A DNA stretch of 9,074 nt from an uncultured Solimonas sp. (GTDB lineage: Bacteria > Pseudomonadota > Gammaproteobacteria > Nevskiales > Nevskiaceae), in assembly GCA_946478985.1 (NCBI GenBank), contig CAMLDZ010000121.1:1-9074 (forward strand), given 5' to 3'. The notes beneath the pieces were generated by a model, which saw only the letters and a program-made list of their open reading frames with translations, ran no database searches and was not told the origin of the DNA. The first letter of the stretch is position 1. Every line of letters begins with the position of its first letter. A program made the position numbers and the translations under genes. Below are positions 1-6,773 of the stretch, piece by piece.

Positions 1-670
1 GCACGCGCAGCTCGTCGTCCAGCTCGAACAGCAGCGGAATACCGGTGGGGATGTTCAGCTCCAGGATCGCCGATTCCGAAACATTGTTGAGGTACTTGTA
101 GAGCGCACGCAGCGAGTTGCCATGCGCCGTCACCAGCACGGTCTGGCCGGCCTTGAGCTGCGGCGCGATGGCGTCGTTCCAGTACGGCAGCACGCGCACC
201 AGCGTGGTCGCCAGCGACTCGGTGGCCGGCAGCGCGTTCTGGTCGAGCTGCGCGTAGCGGCGGTCGAACTTGGGGTGACCGGCGTCGTCGGCGCCGAGCG
301 GCGGCGGCGGGATGTCGTAGCTGCGGCGCCAGATCTTGACCTGCGCATCGCCGTGCTTGGCGGCGGTCTCGGCCTTGTCGAGGCCCTGCAGGCCGCCGTA
401 GTGGCGCTCGTTGAGGCGCCAGGTCTTGTGCACCGGGATCCACATCTGGTCCAGCTCGTCGAGCGCGGTGTAGAGCGTGCGGATCGCGCGCTTGAGCACC
501 GAGGTGTGGGCGACATCGAACTGCAGGCCTTCCTCGCGCAGCAGCTTGCCGGCGTTGGCGGCTTCCTTGCGGCCGGCCTCGGTGATGTCGACATCGACCC
601 AGCCGGTGAAGCGGTTGTCGAGATTCCACTGGCTCTGGCCGTGGCGCAGCAGGACGAGTTTGCGGGTCAT
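1..670 (-). CDS. gpmA: 2,3-bisphosphoglycerate-dependent phosphoglycerate mutase, C-terminus cut by window edge
   Basis: Interconverts 3-phosphoglycerate and 2-phosphoglycerate in cytosolic glycolysis and gluconeogenesis, through a phosphohistidine intermediate primed by 2,3-bisphosphoglycerate. The reading frame stays open from the ATG at 670 to the left edge, giving 223 residues; E. coli GpmA has about 250, so only the C-terminal tail is missing. The histidine-phosphatase signature LVLLRHGQS starts at residue 5, with the phospho-accepting His10. Other active-site residues are visible: Arg61 (LKRAIRT), Glu88 ([12 protein letters not shown]) and His183 ([10 protein letters not shown]). Each is offset by one from the E. 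coli numbering as I recall it. The IPTGIPL segment typical of the family is also present. A GGAAG ribosome-binding site sits just upstream of the ATG. The gene lies 78 bp downstream of the gamma-carbonic anhydrase gene on the same strand, with a GC-rich hairpin between them, so it may be read through from that operon or have its own promoter. Confidence 0.96.
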   Translation of the reverse strand, partial: MTRKLVLLRHGQSQWNLDNRFTGWVDVDITEAGRKEAANAGKLLREEGLQFDVAHTSVLKRAIRTLYTALDELDQMWIPVHKTWRLNERHYGGLQGLDKAETAAKHGDAQVKIWRRSYDIPPPPLGADDAGHPKFDRRYAQLDQNALPATESLATTLVRVLPYWNDAIAPQLKAGQTVLVTAHGNSLRALYKYLNNVSESAILELNIPTGIPLLFELDDELRV

Positions 671-687
671 GGATCTTCCGGATGTAC

Positions 688-704
688 GCCGCGCCGGGCG
701 CGGC
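688..704. repeat. GC-rich perfect inverted repeat in the gpmA leader
   Basis: A 17-bp inverted repeat, GCCGCGCC-G-GGCGCGGC on the plus strand, with 8-bp arms about one central base. It lies in the 78-bp gap between the gamma-carbonic anhydrase stop and the gpmA start, about 17 bp upstream of gpmA. No T-tract follows on either strand, so it is not a standard intrinsic terminator. It may fold in the gpmA leader or be a chance product of high GC. Confidence 0.4.
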
Positions 705-748
705 CTGGGGTGTGAAGCCCGCACCGGACGCGGCGCGGGACGGCGATT

Positions 749-1282
749 TTAGCCTGCGCTGCGGTAGCGGTCCTTGAGGCGGACGTAGTGCGCGGCGGAG
801 TAGCGCAAATGCGCCAGCTCCGCATCCGTGAGCCGGCGCGCCTGCACTGCCGGCGCGCCGCGGTACAGCCAGCCGCTTTCCAGACGCTTGCCCGGCGGCA
901 CCATGCTGCCGGCGGCGAGCAGTACGTCGGACTCGATCACCACCTTGTCGAGTACCAGCGCGCCCATGCCGATCAGGCAGCGGTCACCGATCGTGCAGGC
1001 GTGCAGGATCGCGCCGTGGCCGATCGTCACGTCCTCGCCGATCAGCAGCGGCACACCGCCCGGCGAGTACGGGCCATCGTGGGTGACGTGCAGCACGGCG
1101 TTGTCCTGGACGTTGCTGCGCGCGCCGATGCGGATGCGGTTGACGTCGCCGCGCACGGCGGCGAACGGCCAGATCGAGACGTCGTCGCCGAGCGTGACGT
1201 CGCCGATCAGCGCCGCCTGTTCGTCGACGTAGACACCGGCACCGAGCGTCGGCGCGATACCGTCGAAGCTGCGAATACTCAC
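749..1282 (-). CDS. Gamma-class carbonic anhydrase family protein (left-handed beta-helix, YrdA-like)
   Basis: A 177-residue hexapeptide-repeat protein expected to fold as a trimeric left-handed parallel beta-helix in the cytosol. The three zinc-ligand histidines of the gamma-carbonic anhydrase family are recognisable: His65 (NAVLHV), and His89 and His94 (IGHGAILHA). The conserved RGD stretch (44-46, in FAAVRGDVN) and Gln-Asp (59-60) before the first histidine are also present. The hexapeptide pattern runs from about residue 10 to 145 (IGDVTLGDDVSIW, IGARSNVQ, IGEDVTIGH, IGDRCLIGMGA). A C-terminal helix follows (LTDAELAHLRYSAAHYV). Family members have been described as carbonic anhydrases, CoA-ester-related proteins (PaaY, CaiE) or proteins of unknown activity, so reversible CO2 hydration is plausible but not certain. 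The start is GTG, and its GTGA overlaps the TGA stop of the upstream hydrolase, implying translational coupling; no strong Shine-Dalgarno is seen, which fits coupling. Confidence 0.9.
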   Translation of the reverse strand: MSIRSFDGIAPTLGAGVYVDEQAALIGDVTLGDDVSIWPFAAVRGDVNRIRIGARSNVQDNAVLHVTHDGPYSPGGVPLLIGEDVTIGHGAILHACTIGDRCLIGMGALVLDKVVIESDVLLAAGSMVPPGKRLESGWLYRGAPAVQARRLTDAELAHLRYSAAHYVRLKDRYRSAG

Positions 1283-2295
1283 TGGATCGGCGCACCCGGA
1301 TCGGACAGCACCGGCGGCGCGCTGTCCTCGCTGATCGGCTGCGGCGTACCCAGGCCCTCGTCGATCTCCAGCGGCTGCGCCGGCGGCGGCTGATCCTCGA
1401 CCACCAGCGGCGCCGCGGTGATGCTGCTGGCGCGGACATTGGTCTGGTTGGCGCGACGCTTGACGAAGCTTTCGACCTGATCGAGCGTGTCGGCGCGACC
1501 GCGCAGCGCCGAGGCGAACGAGCTGATGATCATCTGGTGCGACATGCCCGGGTAGTAAACGGTCTCGATCGTGCCGTCGGCGCGCTTGACCGCAGCGGCC
1601 ATCTTGCGCGTGTTGTCGACCGGGATGATCTCGTCCTTCTCCCCATGCATCAGCAGTAGCGGCGGATTCTGGCCGTCGACGAAGAACGCCGGCTGCGACT
1701 GCTGGAAGCGGTCCGGCGGACCGAAGATGTCGAACAGGTCCGGCGCGGTGATCGGCAGGAAGTCATAAGGACCGGCCAGGCCGATCATGCCCTTGAGCCA
1801 GCCGCGCGAACCGCCGACGCCTTTCAGGTAGGTCTCGTTGAGTGCCAGCATCGCGGCGATGTGCGCGCCGGACGAATGACCCATCACGAACAGCTTCTCG
1901 CTGCTGCCACCGAACTGCGCAGCGTTGTCGCGCGCCCACTTCACCGCGTTGGCGCCGTCCTTGACGAAGTCGGGGAAGCGCGCCTGCGGATACAGACGGA
2001 CATTGGGCACCACGACGACGAAGCCGCGCGAGGCCAGCGCCTGACCGAGGAACTTGTACTCGGACTTGTCGCCCTTCTGCCAGCGGCCGCCGTAGAAGAA
2101 CACCACGACCGGCGCGTTGCGGATCTGGTTGGGCATGTAGACGTCGAGCGCCAGCTGGTTGGCGCGGTCATACGGCACGTTGGCCGTCACCGAGTAGCCG
2201 CGCTCGGTGGTCATCGCGTTGAGCGTGCCGGGGCTGGTGCAGCCGGCCAGCGTCGCCGCCAGCAGGGTGGTCAGAAGCAGAAGGATCCGAAGCAT
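1279..2295 (-). CDS. Lipoprotein alpha/beta hydrolase (esterase/carboxylesterase-like)
   Basis: A 338-residue alpha/beta-hydrolase, probably exported and lipid-anchored. The ATG at 2295 was chosen because it opens a signal peptide (MLRILLLLTTLLAATLAGC) ending in an LAGC lipobox with Cys19; the same frame is open further upstream to 2430, but that extension would bury the signal. FFYGGRW (66-72) is the oxyanion-hole region of the HGGxW type. VMGHSSGAH (138-145) is the nucleophile elbow with Ser141. LMHGEKDEIIP (215-225) carries the likely acid Asp221, and MSHQ (251-254) the likely catalytic His253. This arrangement resembles the alpha/beta-hydrolase-3 / BD-FAE esterases and kynurenine-formamidase-like enzymes; the substrate cannot be told. 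Residues about 290-338 form a proline-rich, acidic, low-complexity tail beyond the hydrolase fold. It is the first gene of a minus-strand unit and overlaps the gamma-carbonic anhydrase start by 4 bp. Its own ribosome-binding site is weak. Confidence 0.88.
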   Translation of the reverse strand: MLRILLLLTTLLAATLAGCTSPGTLNAMTTERGYSVTANVPYDRANQLALDVYMPNQIRNAPVVVFFYGGRWQKGDKSEYKFLGQALASRGFVVVVPNVRLYPQARFPDFVKDGANAVKWARDNAAQFGGSSEKLFVMGHSSGAHIAAMLALNETYLKGVGGSRGWLKGMIGLAGPYDFLPITAPDLFDIFGPPDRFQQSQPAFFVDGQNPPLLLMHGEKDEIIPVDNTRKMAAAVKRADGTIETVYYPGMSHQMIISSFASALRGRADTLDQVESFVKRRANQTNVRASSITAAPLVVEDQPPPAQPLEIDEGLGTPQPISEDSAPPVLSDPGAPIQ

Positions 2296-2483
2296 CGTCG
2301 TCGAATGGTCCAGAAAGGGAGCCCTATGGTAGCCGGCGGGGTCCGGCACGACCATTGCTCCACCGTGGATGGGAGATAAAAAAGCGCGCTTTATCAGCAG
2401 GCTGAACGGCCACGCCTCGAAACAGCGCACCCCCGCCCCCAGAATGCCTGCTCAGACCTAAAACTTTCGCCTCAAGGCCGCCC
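2296..2483. promoter_or_regulatory. Divergent intergenic region with a 12-bp palindrome (2381-2392)
   Basis: This 188-bp gap separates the start codons of the lipoprotein hydrolase (minus) and the oligopeptidase (plus), so promoters for both should lie here. A perfect palindrome AAAGCGCGCTTT sits at 2381-2392 and is flanked by GAT and ATC, giving a slightly longer imperfect dyad at 2375-2395. I could not find a convincing -35/-10 pair on either strand. The dyad could be an operator; no gene ends nearby for it to terminate. Confidence 0.35.
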
Positions 2484-4553
2484 ATGTCCAATCCGCTACT
2501 CCAGACCGCGCTGAGCCAACCGCTGCCGGCGTTTGCCGCCATCCTTCCCGAGCACGCTGAACCGGCGCTGGACGCGGTGCTGGCGCAGAACCGCGCCGAG
2601 CTGGAGGCGCTGCTGGCACGCGGCGGCACACCGAGCTGGGACGCGCTGATCGAGCCGCTGGAGGAAATGAGCGACCGCATCCAGCGCGCCTGGGGGCCGG
2701 TTTCGCACCTGTTCAGCGTCAACTCGACCGCCGAGTGGCGCGCCGCCTACAACGCCTGCCTGCCCAAGCTCACCGAGTACAGCGTCGAGGTCTCGCAGTC
2801 TGAACCCTTGTACCGCGCCTACGCGGCGCTGGCAGAGTCCACCGAGTTCAAGACCTACGGCGCGGCACGCAAAAAGGTCATCACCGACGCGCTGCGCGAC
2901 TTCAAGCTGTCCGGCATCGCCCTGCCGCCGGCGCAGAAGCAGCGCTACAAGGACATCTCGCTGCGTCTCTCCGAACTGCAGACCAAGTTCGAAGAAAACC
3001 TGATGGATGCGATCAAGGCCTGGGGCAAGCACGTCACCGACGAAGCGCTGCTGGCCGGCATGACCGACAACGCCAAGGCCGCCGCCCGTGCGCGCGCCGA
3101 AGCCAAGCAGCTCGACGGCTTCTGGCTGACGCTGGACTTCCCGAGCTACGACGCGGTGATCAGCTACGCCGACAACCGCGAGCTGCGCCGCGAGCTGTAT
3201 GAGGCTTTCGCCACCCGCGCCTCCGACCGGGGCCCGCAGGCCGGCCAGTTCGACAATGGCGCGCTGATGGAGGAGATCCTCAAGCTGCGCCATGAGATGG
3301 CGCAGCTGCTCGGCTACGCCAACTACGCCGAGCTGTCGCTGGCAACCAAGATGGCTGAATCACCGGACGAGGTCGAAGGCTTTCTTGTCGATCTCGCCCG
3401 CCGCGCCAAGCCGCGCGCAGCGGCCGAGCGCGACGAGCTGGCAGCGTTCGCCAACAAGCTCGACGGCATCAGCGATTTCTCGCCGTGGGATGCGGCGTAC
3501 TACGCCGAGAAGCTGAAGGAAGAAAAGCTCGGCCTGTCCGACGAGGAGCTGCGCCCCTACTTCGCTGCCGACGCGGTGATCCGCGGCATGCTGGATCTGG
3601 TACAGCGCCTCTACGGTATCCGCATCGACAAGGTCGATGGCATCCAGACCTGGCACGCCGACGTCACCACCTACGCGCTGAAGGACGGTGACGGCCTGCC
3701 GTTCGGCTTGTTCTATCTCGACCCGTACGCGCGCGCCGACAAGCGCTCCGGCGCCTGGATGGACGAGTGCGTCAACCGCCGCCGCACCGCGCAGGGCCTG
3801 CAGAACCCGGTCGCCTACCTGACCTGCAACTTCACGCCGCCGCTGCCGGGCCAGCCGGCGCTGCTGACGCATGACGAAGTGGTGACGCTGTTCCACGAGT
3901 TCGGCCACGGCCTGCACCACCTGCTCACGCGCGTCGAGGAAGCCTCGGTCGCCGGCATCCACGGCGTGGCCTGGGACGCGGTCGAGCTGCCGAGCCAGTT
4001 CATGGAGAACTGGTGCTTCGATCCGGCGACGCTGCAGACCTTCGCCCGGCACTGGCAGACCGGCGCGGCGATGCCGGAGCAATTGCTGAGCAAGCTGCGC
4101 GCCTCGCGGCGCTTCCACTCGGGCCTGGCAACGGTGCGGCAGCTGGAGTTCGCGCTGTTCGACCTGCGCCTGCACCGCGACTACGACCCGGCGCGCGTGT
4201 CGGCGCACGGCGAACGTGTGCTTGAGCTGCTGGACCGCGTGCGCGACGAGGTCGCGGTGATGAAGCCGCCGGCATTCAACCGCATGCCGTGGAGCTTCGG
4301 CCACATCTTCGCCGGCGGCTACGCGGCCGGCTACTACAGCTACAAGTGGGCGGAAGTGCTGTCGGCGGATGCCTTCGCCGCGTTCGAGGAAAGCCAGTTC
4401 GCGCCGGAGATCGGCCACCGCTTCCGCGACACCATCCTCGCGCAGGGCGGCTCGCGCGAGGCGATGGAGCTGTTCGTCGAATTCCGCGGCCGCAAGCCGA
4501 GCATCGATGCGCTGCTGCGACACAGCGGCCTGAGCGAAACCGCCGACGCCTGA
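2484..4553 (+). CDS. prlC: Oligopeptidase A (M3 family zinc metallopeptidase)
   Basis: A 689-residue M3 (thimet oligopeptidase-like) metalloprotease, close to the roughly 680 residues of E. coli OpdA/PrlC. It cleaves short cytosolic peptides, including signal-peptide fragments and degradation products released by larger proteases. The zinc-binding motif HEFGH is at 471-475, with catalytic Glu472. The third zinc ligand is Glu501 in WDAVELPSQFMENW, the stretch typical of oligopeptidase A. The N-terminal helical part (residues 1 to about 200), the TCNFTPP stretch shortly before the motif and the C-terminal FGHIFAGGYAAGYYSYKWAE segment (about 608-627) also match the family. The ATG is preceded by AAGG at 2474-2477 with a 6-base gap. 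The gene stands alone on the plus strand and is followed 11 bp on by an intrinsic terminator, so it is probably monocistronic. No residue expected for catalysis is missing. Confidence 0.96.
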   Translation: MSNPLLQTALSQPLPAFAAILPEHAEPALDAVLAQNRAELEALLARGGTPSWDALIEPLEEMSDRIQRAWGPVSHLFSVNSTAEWRAAYNACLPKLTEYSVEVSQSEPLYRAYAALAESTEFKTYGAARKKVITDALRDFKLSGIALPPAQKQRYKDISLRLSELQTKFEENLMDAIKAWGKHVTDEALLAGMTDNAKAAARARAEAKQLDGFWLTLDFPSYDAVISYADNRELRRELYEAFATRASDRGPQAGQFDNGALMEEILKLRHEMAQLLGYANYAELSLATKMAESPDEVEGFLVDLARRAKPRAAAERDELAAFANKLDGISDFSPWDAAYYAEKLKEEKLGLSDEELRPYFAADAVIRGMLDLVQRLYGIRIDKVDGIQTWHADVTTYALKDGDGLPFGLFYLDPYARADKRSGAWMDECVNRRRTAQGLQNPVAYLTCNFTPPLPGQPALLTHDEVVTLFHEFGHGLHHLLTRVEEASVAGIHGVAWDAVELPSQFMENWCFDPATLQTFARHWQTGAAMPEQLLSKLRASRRFHSGLATVRQLEFALFDLRLHRDYDPARVSAHGERVLELLDRVRDEVAVMKPPAFNRMPWSFGHIFAGGYAAGYYSYKWAEVLSADAFAAFEESQFAPEIGHRFRDTILAQGGSREAMELFVEFRGRKPSIDALLRHSGLSETADA

Positions 4554-4564
4554 TTTGCCTACCG

Positions 4565-4600
4565 CGCGGCACCGCCCGCTTGTCGGGTTGTGCCGCGTTT
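4565..4600 (+). terminator. Intrinsic terminator after prlC
   Basis: An 8-bp perfect stem CGCGGCAC (4565-4572) pairs with GTGCCGCG (4590-4597). It is extended inward by CCCG/CGGG with a CTTGT loop. TTT and then CTG follow directly. It starts 11 bp after the prlC stop codon. The stem is strong and the T-run short. It would insulate the downstream cyclase gene from prlC. Confidence 0.75.
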
Positions 4601-4648
4601 CTGTAGCGTGGCCGGACCTTCATCGCCGACCAGGTTCGGACTCTCGCC

Positions 4649-5590
4649 GTGAACGACGCAGCGGCCACCACGAGCGACATCGCCGCTTACGGCAGGCTTG
4701 ATAATGCGCTGCTGCCGGCCTTCATTCAGGCCATCGCCCAGACACCCGCCGTCATCGCCCTGTACGACCCGCAGGATCATCTGGTCTACGGCAACCCGGC
4801 CTTCGCCCGGCACTTCCTGCGCGGCCTGAACGGGCCGCTGCACTTCACTGACATCATCCGTCACGGCGCGCGGCAGCGTTTCGGCGTCAAGATCGATAGC
4901 GGCGACGTGGAGCGTTTCCTCGCCGACGTGATGAGTCGTCGTCGCCGCGTCTCCTATCGGGCCTTCCAGACCGATCTGGTCAACGGCGTCTGGCTATGGA
5001 TGACCGAGACCGTGCTCGACAACGGCTACTTCCTGACGATCGGCACCGAGATCACGCCGCTCAAGCAGCGCGAGCGCGTGCTGACCCAGGACCGCGATTC
5101 GGCGATGCGCGAATCGCTGACCGACGCGCTGACCGGCCTGCCGAATCGCCGCAGCCTGATGAGCTATCTCAAGGAGTGCGCGCAGCAGGCGCATAAGTCG
5201 CTGAGCGTGGCACTGGTCGATCTCGATCATTTCAAGGCGATCAACGATCACCATGGCCATGCGGTCGGCGACGAGGTGCTGCGTGAGTTCGCGCTGTATT
5301 GCACCCAGCAGCTGGGCCCGCTGGACTGCTTCGGCCGCCTCGGCGGCGAGGAATTCCTGTTGATCCAGCCGCAGGCGGATGCCGCCACCACCCGGACCTT
5401 CCTGCACCAGCTGCGCGGCGGGCTGCCGGCACTGCCGCGCGGCCCGGGCGTGCCGCCGCTGCGCTACAGGTTCTCTGCCGGCATCGCGCAGTTCCACGGC
5501 AAGGACAAACCCTCCGACGCGCTGCGCCGCGCCGACCACGCCCTGTACGCGGCCAAGGCCAACGGCCGCGACCGCGACGAGCTCGGCTGA
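4649..5590 (+). CDS. Diguanylate cyclase with N-terminal PAS-like sensor domain
   Basis: A 313-residue cytosolic protein expected to make cyclic di-GMP from two GTP. Residues about 22-140 look like a PAS domain: FIQAIAQTPAVIALYD and HLVYGNPAFARHF at the front, then NGYFLTIGTEITPLKQRE at the end. A short helical linker (about 138-156) leads to the GGDEF domain, which begins with SLTDALTGLPNRR (156-168). The metal-binding DLDHFK is at 191-196, IND at 198-200, the active-site GGEEF at 232-236, and the closing RADHALYAAKANGRDR at 294-309. The active site appears intact. The RxxD inhibitory site is absent: Gly223 stands where the Arg would be, though Asp226 is kept. No membrane segments are seen. 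The GTG start lacks a clear Shine-Dalgarno and no earlier in-frame start is evident. It converges on the acyl-CoA dehydrogenase gene with a 25-bp gap. The ligand of the PAS domain is unknown. Confidence 0.92.
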   Translation: MNDAAATTSDIAAYGRLDNALLPAFIQAIAQTPAVIALYDPQDHLVYGNPAFARHFLRGLNGPLHFTDIIRHGARQRFGVKIDSGDVERFLADVMSRRRRVSYRAFQTDLVNGVWLWMTETVLDNGYFLTIGTEITPLKQRERVLTQDRDSAMRESLTDALTGLPNRRSLMSYLKECAQQAHKSLSVALVDLDHFKAINDHHGHAVGDEVLREFALYCTQQLGPLDCFGRLGGEEFLLIQPQADAATTRTFLHQLRGGLPALPRGPGVPPLRYRFSAGIAQFHGKDKPSDALRRADHALYAAKANGRDRDELG

Positions 5591-5615
5591 GCGCGGCGCG
5601 GTCACTTGCGCGGTT

Positions 5616-6761
5616 CTACAGGCTGCGCGAAATCAGCTCGCGCATGATCTCGGAGGTGCCGCCGTAGATGCGCATGACGCGCGCGTCGGCGTAGAGCCGG
5701 CAGATCTCGTACTCGCGCATGAAGCCGTAGCCGCCGTGGAACTGCAGGCACTGATCGACGACGCGGCCCTGCATTTCCGAGCACCACAGCTTGGCGGTGG
5801 AGGCATCGAGCGCGCTCAGTTCGCCGCGCTCGTGCTTTTCCAGGCACTGGTCGACGAAGGCCCAGCCCACCTGCAGGTCGGCCTTGATGTCGGCGAGCTT
5901 GTAGCGCGTATTCTGGAACTCGGCGACCGCCTGGCCGAAAGCCTTGCGTTCGCGCACATACTCAACCGTGATGTCGAAGGCGCGTTGCGCCGCGGCGATC
6001 GACTGCACGGCGATGATCAGGCGCTCCTGCGGCAGCTCGGTCATCAGCGTCGCGAAGCCGCGGCCTTCGCCGCCCAGCAGATTGCTCACCGGCACTTCGA
6101 CTTCGTCGAAAAACAGCTCCGAGGTGTCCGCCGACCAGTGGCCGAGCTTTTCCAGATTGCGGCCGCGGCGGAAGCCCGGGCGATCGGTCTCGACCAGGAT
6201 CAGGCTGATGCCCTTGGCGCCCGGCGCATCGGAAGTGCGCGCGACGACGATCACCAGATCACAGTGCTGGCCGTTGGAGATGAAGGTCTTGGAGCCCGAG
6301 ATCCGGTACACGTCGCCGTCGCGTACGGCGCGCGTGCGCACGCCCTGCAGGTCGGAGCCGGTGCCCGGCTCGGTCATCGCGATCGCGCAGACGGTCTCGC
6401 CGCTGACCATCCGCGGCAGCCACTTCTTCTTCTGCTCCTCGCTGCCGGCGTGCTGGATGTAGCCGCAGCAGACGTCGCTGTGCACGGAAAAATCCGTCAT
6501 CGGACCGGTGTAGCCGGCATACGACAGTTCCTCGACGACGACGGCGTTGTGGCGGAAGCTGCCGCCCGGACCGCCGTATTCCTCCGGCACCTGCGGGCAC
6601 AGCAGGCCCGCGGCGCCGCCAGCCTGCCAGAAGCTGCGATCGACGATGCCCGCCTCTTCCCAGCGGGCGAAATGCGGCGTGATCTCGGCCTTGATGAAGC
6701 CGCGGACGGCCTCGCGGAACATCTCGTGTTCTTCGTTGTAGACAGCGCGCGGCTTGAGCAT
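5616..6761 (-). CDS. Acyl-CoA dehydrogenase, LCAD-like active-site arrangement
   Basis: A 381-residue flavoprotein expected to introduce an alpha,beta double bond into an acyl-CoA and pass electrons to ETF. The domain order is standard: N-terminal helices (1 to about 120), the beta-domain with CAIAMTEPGTGSDLQGV (125-141) and GSKTFISNG (156-164), and the C-terminal helical domain with RERKAFGQAVAEFQ (270-283), QFHGGYGFMRE (340-350) and IYGGTSEIMRE (365-375). Medium- and short-chain enzymes carry the catalytic Glu in YEGT; here the residue is Gly367. The LCAD/isovaleryl-CoA-type alternative Glu is present as Glu246 in ELPQERLIIA. This suggests a long-chain, branched or terpenoid acyl-CoA substrate, possibly of the citronellyl-CoA (AtuD) kind, but that is a guess. 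It is the second gene of an operon: the SDR stop lies 10 bp upstream, and AAAGGA (6768-6773) overlaps that stop codon with 6-7 bases to this ATG. Confidence 0.94.
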   Translation of the reverse strand: MLKPRAVYNEEHEMFREAVRGFIKAEITPHFARWEEAGIVDRSFWQAGGAAGLLCPQVPEEYGGPGGSFRHNAVVVEELSYAGYTGPMTDFSVHSDVCCGYIQHAGSEEQKKKWLPRMVSGETVCAIAMTEPGTGSDLQGVRTRAVRDGDVYRISGSKTFISNGQHCDLVIVVARTSDAPGAKGISLILVETDRPGFRRGRNLEKLGHWSADTSELFFDEVEVPVSNLLGGEGRGFATLMTELPQERLIIAVQSIAAAQRAFDITVEYVRERKAFGQAVAEFQNTRYKLADIKADLQVGWAFVDQCLEKHERGELSALDASTAKLWCSEMQGRVVDQCLQFHGGYGFMREYEICRLYADARVMRIYGGTSEIMRELISRSL

Positions 6762-6767
6762 GTCCGG

Positions 6768-6773
6768 TCCTTT
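6768..6773 (-). promoter_or_regulatory. Ribosome-binding site of the acyl-CoA dehydrogenase
   Basis: AAAGGA read on the minus strand, 6 bases before the ATG at 6761. It overlaps the TAA stop codon of the preceding SDR gene (6772-6774), which points to coordinated translation of the two genes. Confidence 0.75.

Noticed and set aside
2296..2430. 45-residue N-terminal extension of the lipoprotein hydrolase
   Set aside because: It would place the hydrophobic signal peptide and lipobox internally; the start at 2295 gives a textbook lipoprotein signal.
3360..4523. 387-codon minus-strand frame opposite prlC, and the similar 2496-3293 frame
   Set aside because: Both are mirror frames of the conserved M3 peptidase and have no recognisable motif or start context.
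5591..5615. Bidirectional terminator between the convergent cyclase and dehydrogenase genes
   Set aside because: The 25-bp gap is GC-rich but has no adequate inverted repeat or T-run.
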